5,845 nt of DNA, taken from NCBI GenBank assembly GCA_905234305.1, contig CAJOHT010000142.1, positions 1 through 5,845 on the forward strand. Reading direction: 5' to 3'. Shown here piece after piece: positions 1 to 5,146 of this stretch (the stretch's first letter is position 1; each line of letters starts with the position of its first letter). The position numbers and the translations under genes were made by a program. The notes below the pieces were generated by a model. The model ran no database searches. It saw only the letters and a list, made by a program, of their open reading frames with translations, and was not told where the DNA came from. Source of the DNA: an uncultured Ruminococcus sp. GTDB taxonomy: Bacteria > Bacillota > Clostridia > Oscillospirales > Acutalibacteraceae.

Positions 1-187
1 TCATACCTACCTCGAACGAAACTCGTGTACGGGTTGAGCTTTTCTCAAAAATCATTCCGAGCGTTTTGCCTTTTAAGAGCTTATGCTCAATGCCGTTTTT
101 CTGCTCGTATTTAAGTTTATCCGCAAGGTCCAGGGTTTTTAATATTTCCTCTGTGGACCAGTCCTCAAGTTTAAGTAAATGTTTCAT
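1..187 (-). CDS. argF: Ornithine carbamoyltransferase, N-terminal fragment (cut by window edge)
   Basis: The enzyme transfers the carbamoyl group of carbamoyl phosphate to ornithine, giving citrulline, in the cytoplasm. Only the first 62 codons are present; the family is usually a little over 300 residues, so the rest lies beyond position 1. The fragment starts MKHLLKLEDWSTEEI, the usual first helix of the carbamoyl-phosphate-binding domain. It reaches FEKSSTRTRVSFEVG, in which S-T-R-T-R (residues 51-55) is the carbamoyl-phosphate-binding motif. The FEKSSTRTR form, rather than FFEPSTRTR, favours ornithine over aspartate carbamoyltransferase, and the neighbours agree. The ATG shares one base with the argD stop (TAATG) and follows a perfect AGGAGG by 7 nt, so translation is probably coupled to argD. 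The identification is firm; the remainder of the gene cannot be judged. Confidence 0.95.
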   Translation of the reverse strand, partial: MKHLLKLEDWSTEEILKTLDLADKLKYEQKNGIEHKLLKGKTLGMIFEKSSTRTRVSFEVGM

Positions 188-1356
188 TAAATATCCTCCT
201 GTATGGTTTTATCGAGTATTTTAACCGCCTCGTCAATTTCGTCATAGCTGATAATTAAAGGCGGCAACATTCTGAGTAAATTCTTCGCCGTGATAATAAG
301 CAGTCCGCTTTCAACGCATTTAACGGCGATGTCGTGAGCGTTATCCTTTTCGAGTTCAATGCCGATCATCAGCCCGAGCCCTCTGACTGACTTAACGCCG
401 TCTAAGTTTTTGAGCTTATCCATAAGATAGGCTCCTTTTTTATTGACTTCGTTTAAGAAATCTCCGCTTGTAATAGTGTCTATTACATAGTTCGCGCCAG
501 CGCATACCGCGGGGTTGGCGCCGAAGGTTGAGCCGTGGGTTGAGGGTACAAGAACGTTTTCGAGCTTCTCGGTACAAAGGCAGAGTCCTATCGGCAATCC
601 GCCGCCTAAGCCCTTGGCGCAGGTTATAAGGTCGGGTACTATATCAAAATTCTCGTAACAGAAAAGTTTTCCTGTACGTCCGATACCTGTCTGGACCTCG
701 TCGACTATTAGTACGAGGTCTTTTTTGTCACATATCTTACGGAGCTTTTGGACAAATTCCCTGTCCATTATATTAACTCCGCCCTCGCCCTGAACGCATT
801 CAATCAGTACCGCGCAGGTCTTATCGCTGAATAAGTTTTTTACGCTGTCGATATCAGCCTCAGCGTATTTAAATCCCTCGGTAAAGGGGAAGAAATAGTT
901 GTGGAACTTATCCTGACCCGTAGCGGACAGGGTGGTTATGGTACGTCCGTGGAAGGAGTCCTTGAGGGTGATAATCTCGTTTCGACCTTCGCCGTATTTA
1001 TCGAAGCTGTATTTCCTCGCGATTTTTATCGCGCATTCGTTGGCTTCGGCTCCGCTGTTGCCGAAACACGCTTTGGTAAACGGAGTAAGCGAGCATAATT
1101 TTTCAGCGAGTTTGGATGATTGACTGCTGTAAAAGTAGTTGCTCATATGCTGGATTTCGTTAAGCTGAGCGGTAACGGCGTTAACCCAGCCGTCGTCAGA
1201 GTATCCGAGCGCGTTAACGCCGATACCCGAGCTTACGTCGAGGTATTTTTTTCCGTCCTCATCGTACGCGGTACAGCCTTTTCCGCTTTTTAAAGCGACG
1301 TCGTACCGACCGTATGTATTCATAATATACTGTTTATCGAGTGCTTTTGTATCCAT
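187..1356 (-). CDS. argD: Acetylornithine aminotransferase (PLP-dependent, class III)
   Basis: This enzyme converts N-acetylglutamate semialdehyde to N-acetylornithine with glutamate as amino donor, the fourth step of arginine synthesis. The 389-residue length is normal for ArgD. Visible marks are NTYGRYDVAL near residues 13-22, the phosphate-binding GNSGAEANE (99-107), SFHGRT (134-139), VDEVQTGIGRTG with the PLP-ring aspartate D219 (218-229), the Schiff-base lysine K248 in CAKGLGGGLPIG, and GSTFGANP (275-282). The ATG at 1356 is chosen because AAGGA, overlapping the stop of the preceding gene, lies 7 nt upstream; Met12 is a less likely start. The gene begins 10 nt after the GNAT gene and overlaps argF by 1 nt. 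Some ArgD proteins also act on succinyldiaminopimelate, but the operon points to the arginine role. Nothing is missing or broken. Confidence 0.97.
   Translation of the reverse strand: MDTKALDKQYIMNTYGRYDVALKSGKGCTAYDEDGKKYLDVSSGIGVNALGYSDDGWVNAVTAQLNEIQHMSNYFYSSQSSKLAEKLCSLTPFTKACFGNSGAEANECAIKIARKYSFDKYGEGRNEIITLKDSFHGRTITTLSATGQDKFHNYFFPFTEGFKYAEADIDSVKNLFSDKTCAVLIECVQGEGGVNIMDREFVQKLRKICDKKDLVLIVDEVQTGIGRTGKLFCYENFDIVPDLITCAKGLGGGLPIGLCLCTEKLENVLVPSTHGSTFGANPAVCAGANYVIDTITSGDFLNEVNKKGAYLMDKLKNLDGVKSVRGLGLMIGIELEKDNAHDIAVKCVESGLLIITAKNLLRMLPPLIISYDEIDEAVKILDKTIQEDI
195..200 (-). promoter_or_regulatory. argF Shine-Dalgarno site embedded in the end of argD
   Basis: Read on the minus strand, AGGAGG lies 7 nt before the argF ATG. 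It falls inside the last codons of argD (Gln-Glu-Asp-Ile-stop), so these bases serve both as ArgD coding sequence and as the argF ribosome site. With the TAATG stop/start overlap this is the classic arrangement for coupled translation. It also fixes the argF start. Confidence 0.85.
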
Positions 1357-1366
1357 ATTTTATTCC

Positions 1367-1774
1367 TTATCTTGAATATACAAATAAATCTCCGCGTTTT
1401 TTAAAGCCGAGGCTTGTCCAGAAATCCTGACCAGTGAAATTATCCTGATAACAGAAAATGTGGGTTTTATCTATTCCGTCCTCAAAAATCCTTTTTATCG
1501 CTTCGGTCGCGAGCTTATTGCCGATATGACGGCGCCGAAATTCGGGAAGTACCGCCATATGGTGGATAAAACCGCGCCTTCCGTCGTGACCCGCGAGTAC
1601 GGTACCGATTATCCTGCCGTCCTTTACCGCGACTAAGCTCATACCCTCGTTGCGCTTTAAATAACGGGCTATGTTTTCTCTTGAGTCCGCCTCGCTTAAC
1701 GCGCGTTTAGAGGTGATTTGCCACATATTAAAAATTTCATCATAGTCGTCGATTGTCATTGAACGAATTTCCAT
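1367..1774 (-). CDS. Small GNAT-family N-acetyltransferase in the arginine operon, substrate unknown
   Basis: This is a complete 135-residue single-domain GNAT protein. Seen in sequence: an N-terminal MEIRSMTIDDYDEIFNMW block; strands with GTVLAGHDGRRG (57-68); the acetyl-CoA-binding segment MAVLPEFRRRHIGNKLA (73-89); and a motif-B-like NFTGQDFWTSLGFKKRG (112-128). The usual R/Q-x-x-G-x-G/A pyrophosphate loop here reads R80-R-R-H83-I-G85, so its first glycine is a histidine. From memory, the GTVxxGxDGxRG block and overall size resemble the E. coli YpeA type of GNAT. The gene sits 11 nt after argB and 10 nt before argD, with a weak AGG ribosome site 6 nt from the ATG, so it is co-transcribed with the pathway. 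An N-acetylglutamate synthase role is an attractive guess from position only; it lacks the kinase-like domain of classical ArgA. Acetylation of another substrate is equally open. Confidence 0.9.
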   Translation of the reverse strand: MEIRSMTIDDYDEIFNMWQITSKRALSEADSRENIARYLKRNEGMSLVAVKDGRIIGTVLAGHDGRRGFIHHMAVLPEFRRRHIGNKLATEAIKRIFEDGIDKTHIFCYQDNFTGQDFWTSLGFKKRGDLFVYSR

Positions 1775-1785
1775 ATATTGCCTGC

Positions 1786-2640
1786 TTATTGAAAAATCAT
1801 TGTTCCTATTCCTTCGTCAGAGAAAAGCTCTAAGAGAAGGGAATGTTTTAGTCTGCCGTCGAGAATATGCGCTCTGCCGACGCCGCTCTTAACGGCGTCT
1901 ACGCAGCAGTCGATTTTAGGGATCATACCGCCCGAGATAATACCTTCTTTTTTAAGAGAGGAAACTTCATTTATATGGACAACTGAAATCAGGCTGTCCT
2001 CGTTGTCGATATCGCGTAATAGTCCGCGGATATCTGTCATAAGAATGAGTTTTACTGCGCCCAGCTTTGAGGCGATTTTAGCCGCCGCGAGGTCGGCGTT
2101 TATATTATAAACCGCGCCGTCATAACCGCCCGCGATCGTCGAAATAACGGGGATATAACCGTTTTTAAGCGAGTCGCGGATTATCATCGGGTTAACGCGG
2201 TCGATTTCGCCGACGTATCCTAAATCGACGTCGGATTTCAGCTTTTTAGCCATAAGCATTTTGCCGTCAAGGCCGCAAAGTCCGATAGCTCGTCCGCCGC
2301 TTCTTGAAAGATGCTGGACGAGGCTTTTGTTGACCTTGCCCGCGAGTACCTGCTGCACGATGTCAATAGTTTCTTTATCCGTTACGCGCAGTCCGTTTTT
2401 AAACTCACTTTCCTTGCCTGTTTTATCGAGCATAATATTTATTTCGGGACCTCCGCCGTGAACCAGCACGACGTTGATTCCGACAAGCTGCATAAGCACG
2501 ATATCTTTCATTACGGCTTCTTTAAGCTCTTCGCTTTTCATCGCGTTTCCGCCGTATTTTACGACGATAGTCTGTCCCGACCATTTTTGAATATAAGGCA
2601 TAGCCTGTATAAGAATTTCCGCTCTCTTATTATTATCCAT
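1786..2640 (-). CDS. argB: N-acetylglutamate kinase, arginine-sensitive type
   Basis: The enzyme phosphorylates N-acetylglutamate with ATP, the second step and usual control point in acetyl-recycling organisms. At 284 residues it has the amino acid kinase fold: VVKYGGNAM with K28, HGGGPEIN (61-68), substrate-binding GLRVTD (83-88), NINADLAAAKIA (179-190), and GGMIPKI with the ATP-site lysine K242. An extra N-terminal helix (about residues 1-20, containing PYI at 15-17), absent from the shorter E. coli enzyme, matches the hexameric arginine-inhibited kinases. The C-terminal AHILDGR...ELFSDEGIGT (257-280) carries H258, E271 and G277 in the spacing of the known arginine-site signature. Feedback inhibition by arginine is therefore predicted. 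The start is supported by GAGGAG 9 nt upstream. A 154-nt gap separates it from argJ and 11 nt from the GNAT gene. Confidence 0.97.
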   Translation of the reverse strand: MDNNKRAEILIQAMPYIQKWSGQTIVVKYGGNAMKSEELKEAVMKDIVLMQLVGINVVLVHGGGPEINIMLDKTGKESEFKNGLRVTDKETIDIVQQVLAGKVNKSLVQHLSRSGGRAIGLCGLDGKMLMAKKLKSDVDLGYVGEIDRVNPMIIRDSLKNGYIPVISTIAGGYDGAVYNINADLAAAKIASKLGAVKLILMTDIRGLLRDIDNEDSLISVVHINEVSSLKKEGIISGGMIPKIDCCVDAVKSGVGRAHILDGRLKHSLLLELFSDEGIGTMIFQ

Positions 2641-2674
2641 ATTTTAAATCTCCTCGTTTGTCCGTGCAGTTCCT

Positions 2675-2680
2675 ATTATA
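2675..2680 (-). promoter_or_regulatory. Candidate sigma-A -10 box upstream of argB
   Basis: A perfect TATAAT on the minus strand lies 34 nt before the argB ATG. It would place a transcription start roughly 25-30 nt upstream of the gene, just before a strong GAGGAG ribosome site. No good -35 hexamer is found 16-18 nt upstream (the best is CTAAGG-like) and there is no TG extension. The promoter is therefore only moderately supported and might need an activator or be weak. Confidence 0.4.
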
Positions 2681-2690
2681 AATCCATATC

Positions 2691-2698
2691 CCGCTTAC
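2691..2698 (-). repeat. 8-bp direct repeat, copy 2 (other copy at the argJ stop)
   Basis: GTAAGCGG occurs here and at 2791-2798, exactly 100 nt apart, where it includes the argJ stop codon. The similarity continues loosely for about 9 more bases (CTATGAATT against GATATGGATT). It may be a trace of a small duplication of the argJ end or may be coincidence. Confidence 0.35.
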
Positions 2699-2769
2699 CT
2701 TAGTGCCTATATCAGGTTTTGGATACTTGGGAAATGTTCTGCGTTCGACTAACACCTATTGCTTATTAC

Positions 2770-2789
2770 CTTAAAATTCTTAATTCATA
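2770..2789 (-). promoter_or_regulatory. Candidate ArgR/AhrC operator (ARG box) after argJ
   Basis: On the minus strand the site reads TATGAATTAAGAATTTTAAG. The left half TATGAATT fits the ARG-box half-site TNTGAATW very well. The right half is poor, with TTTTAA where ATTCANA is expected. AT-rich sequence easily produces such matches, and the site is about 90 nt upstream of the candidate -10 box. ArgR-type control of this operon is expected from the pathway, but this particular site is a guess. Confidence 0.25.
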
Positions 2790-2794
2790 GCCGC

Positions 2795-4003
2795 TTACGT
2801 TCTATAGTCTCCGTTTATTTTAACATAATCATAGGTTAAATCGCAACCGTAAGCCTCGGCTTTTTTATCGCCGTCACCTAAGGTGACGAGGATTTCGATT
2901 TCATCCTCAAGTAAAATCTTCTTAGCCTTTTCCTCACTGAAGGGGATACCCGCGCCGTTTTCGCAAACCTCAATAACGCCTTTTGCCGATTTGAACGCTA
3001 CGCCTACCTTTTTAACATCTACATCCGCGCCGCTGTAGCCGATTGCGCAAAGCACCCTGCCCCAGTTAGCGTCGGCGCCGAACATTGCGGCTTTGCAAAT
3101 TACGCCCTTGCTTATCTTAACGGCGTCCTGCTTTGTTTTAGCGCCCTGAACGCTGCATACTAAGAGCTTTGTCGCTCCTTCGCCGTCCTTAGCAAGCTTT
3201 TTAGCGAGTTTTTTAAACGCTTCGGTAAGTCCTTCGACAAATATCCTGTAATCCTCATTTTTCTCGGTTATCTCGGGATTGCCCGCTTTGCCTGAAGCCA
3301 TAATCGCGAGGGTATCATTAGTGGAGGTATCGCCGTCAACGCTTACCATATTATAGCTGTCCTCGACGGCTTCCGCTAAAGCGCTCTTAAGCATATCGGA
3401 AGAAATAGCCGCGTCGGTAGTTACGAACGAAAGCATAGTACCCATATTGATATGTATCATACCGCTGCCCTTGGCTATACCGCCGACAGTTACCTCCTTA
3501 CCGCCTAAGGTCATAGTCATCGCCATTTCCTTTTTGACGGTGTCGGTGGTCATAATAGCCTCGGCGGCGTTTGTACCGCCGTCTTTAGACAAAGCGCCTC
3601 TCATAGCCTCGGCGCCTTTAATAATCGGTTCAATCGGTAAAATTTCGCCGATAACGCCCGTTGAGGCTACGATAACGTCATCTTTATTAACGCCGAGAAC
3701 GTCGGAAGCGATCTCGCACATTTTCTCGGCTTTTTCAATTCCGTCGGCGTTACAGGTATTGGCGTTGCCCGAGTTTACGATAACTGCCTGAGCCTTGCCG
3801 TTTTTAATGTGGGATTTTGTAACTGCGATAGTATCTGATTTTACGAGATTTTTTGTAAATACCGCCGCCGCGTTACACAGCGTATCGCAGTAAATCAGCG
3901 CTAAATCCCTTTTTGTTTTATTAGAGGGCTTTATCCCCGCGCAAATTCCCTGCGCAGTAAAGCCCTGCGGAGCGGTGACTCCGCCTTCAATAAATTTATA
4001 CAT
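2795..4003 (-). CDS. argJ: Glutamate N-acetyltransferase / ornithine acetyltransferase
   Basis: ArgJ moves the acetyl group of N-acetylornithine to glutamate, releasing ornithine and regenerating acetylglutamate. Bifunctional forms also use acetyl-CoA. From the start used here the protein is 402 residues, the normal family length. Motifs: STGVIGE (114-120), whose T115-G116 correspond to the oxyanion-hole pair; KGSGMIHINMGTMLSF (178-193), where self-cleavage is expected between G188 and the nucleophile T189; DGEGATK (273-279); and FGADANWGRVLCAIG (308-322). Most family members have Ala-Thr at the cleavage site; Gly-Thr is known to me in clostridial relatives. The reading frame extends 18 codons further, to a TTG at 4057 inside argC. 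The ATG at 4003 is preferred because AGAGG precedes it, it lies 10 nt after the argC stop, and homology begins at MYKFIEGGVTAPQGF. No argE is seen here, consistent with recycling. Confidence 0.97.
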   Translation of the reverse strand: MYKFIEGGVTAPQGFTAQGICAGIKPSNKTKRDLALIYCDTLCNAAAVFTKNLVKSDTIAVTKSHIKNGKAQAVIVNSGNANTCNADGIEKAEKMCEIASDVLGVNKDDVIVASTGVIGEILPIEPIIKGAEAMRGALSKDGGTNAAEAIMTTDTVKKEMAMTMTLGGKEVTVGGIAKGSGMIHINMGTMLSFVTTDAAISSDMLKSALAEAVEDSYNMVSVDGDTSTNDTLAIMASGKAGNPEITEKNEDYRIFVEGLTEAFKKLAKKLAKDGEGATKLLVCSVQGAKTKQDAVKISKGVICKAAMFGADANWGRVLCAIGYSGADVDVKKVGVAFKSAKGVIEVCENGAGIPFSEEKAKKILLEDEIEILVTLGDGDKKAEAYGCDLTYDYVKINGDYRT

Positions 4004-4008
4004 ACTTT

Positions 4009-4013
4009 CCTCT
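4009..4013 (-). promoter_or_regulatory. argJ Shine-Dalgarno site that decides the start
   Basis: AGAGG on the minus strand ends 5 nt before the ATG at 4003-4001 and directly abuts the argC stop codon. It favours this start over the upstream in-frame TTG at 4057, which would add 18 residues lacking family resemblance and would overlap argC. Confidence 0.75.
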
Positions 4014-5048
4014 TTAGAACGCGGGCGGAATGATCTCAAGCCCTGTTTTTTCATCAAGTCCGAAAATTATATTCATATTCTGAACAGCCTGACCCGCCGC
4101 GCCCTTTACCATATTGTCTATAGCCGCGCATGCGATAAGTTTACCTGCTCTGCTGTCGTGATGCAGGCTAATGTCGCAGAAATTCGAGTATTTGATATTG
4201 TGAATATCCGCGTACATTCCGTCGGGCAGAAGTCTTACAAAGTATTCGTCCTTATAAAAATCCTCGTACGCCTTGCGGATTTCGTCGAAGCTGACTCCCT
4301 GCTTTATATCGGCGTAGCAGGTTGCCAGAATTCCGCGGTTAACGGGTAAAAGATGGGGTACAAAGGTAATTGTTACATTTTCGCCCGAGAGTTTTGAGAG
4401 AGTCTGCTCGATTTCGGGAGTGTGGCGGTGCGACGCCGCCTTATAAGCGTGGAATCCTTCGTTAAGTTCGGGATAATGGTTGCCCTGATTGGGCTTTCTG
4501 CCCGCGCCAGTAACTCCGCTTGCGCAGTTACAGATAATGCCCTTAAGCTCAACAAGTCCGTAAAGTACCGCGGGAGCTAACGCGAGCGGAGAACAGGTAG
4601 TGTAGCACCCAGGGTTCGCGATAATGCTTTTACCCTTTATGTTTTCTCTGAAAAGCTCGGGAAGTCCGTAAACGGCTTTTTTATGGAGTCCTTTATCGAG
4701 AAAGGTGCCTCCGTACCATTCCTTGTATTCATCCTCACTTTCGAGTCTGAAATCGGCTCCTAAATCAATAAACTTTACTCCGTTATCCCTGCAATCCTCG
4801 GCAAGCTCCTGGCTTAAGCCGTGGGGAAGAGCGGCGAATACAATATCGCTCTTTTTTACAACCTGAGCGGAGGTTTCACATACCATATCGTTTAAAAAGA
4901 TGTAGCTCGGATATACGTCGGAAATTTTCTTTCCCTCAAAGCTGACCGAGCTTATAGCGGCGATTTCGGCTTCGGGATGCAAGCTGATAAGTCTTACAAG
5001 TTCACAGCCCGCGTAGCCTGTCGCGCCGATAATTCCTACTTTAATCAT
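4014..5048 (-). CDS. argC: N-acetyl-gamma-glutamyl-phosphate reductase
   Basis: This NADPH-dependent enzyme reduces acetylglutamyl phosphate from ArgB to acetylglutamate semialdehyde, the third step. The 344 residues fit the long (type 1) ArgC class. Visible marks are the nucleotide-binding GATGYAG (8-14), AALPHG (72-77), DLGADFRL (95-102), the active-site cysteine C148 in NPGCYTT (146-152), GVTGAGRKP (178-186), HRHTPEI with probable catalytic H209 (207-213), PHLLPVNRGI (231-240) and GAAGQAVQNMN (317-326). The ATG at 5048 is supported by a modest AAAGG 10 nt upstream and by the GIIGATGYAG start at residue 5. argC follows argH after 89 nt and precedes argJ by 10 nt. The protein is intact. Confidence 0.97.
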   Translation of the reverse strand: MIKVGIIGATGYAGCELVRLISLHPEAEIAAISSVSFEGKKISDVYPSYIFLNDMVCETSAQVVKKSDIVFAALPHGLSQELAEDCRDNGVKFIDLGADFRLESEDEYKEWYGGTFLDKGLHKKAVYGLPELFRENIKGKSIIANPGCYTTCSPLALAPAVLYGLVELKGIICNCASGVTGAGRKPNQGNHYPELNEGFHAYKAASHRHTPEIEQTLSKLSGENVTITFVPHLLPVNRGILATCYADIKQGVSFDEIRKAYEDFYKDEYFVRLLPDGMYADIHNIKYSNFCDISLHHDSRAGKLIACAAIDNMVKGAAGQAVQNMNIIFGLDEKTGLEIIPPAF

Positions 5049-5056
5049 TTTTTCAT
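5045..5056 (-). other. Three-codon ATG-AAA-AAA-TGA overlapping the argC start
   Basis: Just upstream of argC the minus strand reads ATGAAAAAATGA. The first ATG (5056-5054) opens a three-codon frame whose TGA overlaps the argC ATG as ATGA. The AAAGG site (5063-5059) is only 2 nt from this first ATG and 10 nt from the argC ATG, so argC is the more likely target. A start-stop element of this kind could lower argC initiation or help re-initiation, but it may simply be chance in an A-rich leader. Confidence 0.3.
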
Positions 5057-5087
5057 AACCTTTCAGTAAATTGTTTTCATAAATTGT
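5051..5087 (-). repeat. Three tandem TTTCA-TAA-type repeats in the argC leader
   Basis: Read on the plus strand, three units follow each other without gaps: TTTCATAACC (5051-5060), TTTCAGTAAATTGT (5061-5074) and TTTCATAAATTGT (5075-5087). The last two share 13 bases apart from a single inserted G. On the transcribed strand the units read ACAATTTA(C)TGAAA and TATGAAA, resembling the TATGAA half of ARG boxes. The block lies between the possible -10 box and the argC start. This fits an operator for ArgR/AhrC, but the symmetrical 18-bp ARG box is not cleanly present. Confidence 0.5.
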
Positions 5088-5112
5088 AAGTAAGCGCGGA
5101 TTAGTCGCGCAA
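5083..5112 (-). promoter_or_regulatory. Possible weak promoter for argCJB...
   Basis: On the minus strand TTGCGC (5112-5107) and TACAAT (5088-5083) are separated by 18 nt. The -10 matches the consensus at five of six positions, but the -35 matches only TTG. The start would lie near 5076, inside the tandem repeats, giving a leader of about 30 nt before argC. Readthrough from argH is also likely. Confidence 0.3.
5094..5110 (-). repeat. GC-rich inverted repeat between argH and argC
   Basis: GCGCG and CGCGC form a perfect 5-bp stem around a 7-nt loop, in an otherwise AT-rich gap. The RNA made on the minus strand would continue UUACUUACAAUUU, which is not a clean U run, so an intrinsic terminator is not well supported. 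It may be a weak attenuating or RNA-stabilising hairpin after argH, and it also falls within the spacer of the possible promoter. Confidence 0.35.
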
Positions 5113-5113
5113 A

Positions 5114-5146
5114 TTATTTTATCAAGTGATTACTTGCTTATTTTAT
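5114..5146 (-). repeat. Inverted repeat bracketed by 9-bp direct repeats at the argH end
   Basis: Plus-strand TTATTTTAT occurs at 5114-5122 and 5138-5146, the second copy containing the argH stop codon. Between them CAAGT-GATT-ACTTG (5123-5136) is a perfect 5-bp inverted repeat with a 4-nt loop. The layout resembles a small duplication around a hairpin or a protein-binding site. The low-complexity AT sequence makes chance a real possibility. Confidence 0.35.

Larger units (their letters stand above)
2641..2794 (-). other. argJ-argB intergenic region, 154 nt, probable promoter or regulatory spacer
   Basis: This is by far the longest gap in the cluster and is richer in A+T than its flanks. No credible small gene was found on either strand. 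It contains a perfect TATAAT box near the argB end, a candidate ArgR half-site just after the argJ stop, and an 8-bp repeat shared with the argJ stop region. A short GTGTT/AACGC stem can also be drawn around 2742-2756, but it has no following T run. A secondary argB promoter is the simplest explanation. Confidence 0.5.

Noticed and set aside
2311..2703. Plus-strand open frame opposite the start of argB and the gap
   Set aside because: It is antisense to conserved ArgB motifs and has no recognisable product. Shorter plus-strand frames opposite argD, argJ and argC were rejected for the same reason.
2734..2790. Plus-strand 18-codon frame in the argJ-argB gap
   Set aside because: It has no convincing ribosome site, its composition is random, and it runs against the operon direction.
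2641..2794. T-box or other riboswitch in the argJ-argB gap
   Set aside because: No T-box AGGGTGG-like core, no specifier stem and no terminator pair could be found.
3164..3184. EGATKL segment of ArgJ (residues 275-280) as the self-cleavage site
   Set aside because: The known cleavage site is the (A/G)-T-M-L motif after the GSGMI segment (residues 188-191). The GATK motif is a separate conserved substrate-site element.
5094..5110. Rho-independent terminator after argH
   Set aside because: The stem is only 5 bp and no uninterrupted T run follows on either strand, so it is kept only as an inverted repeat.
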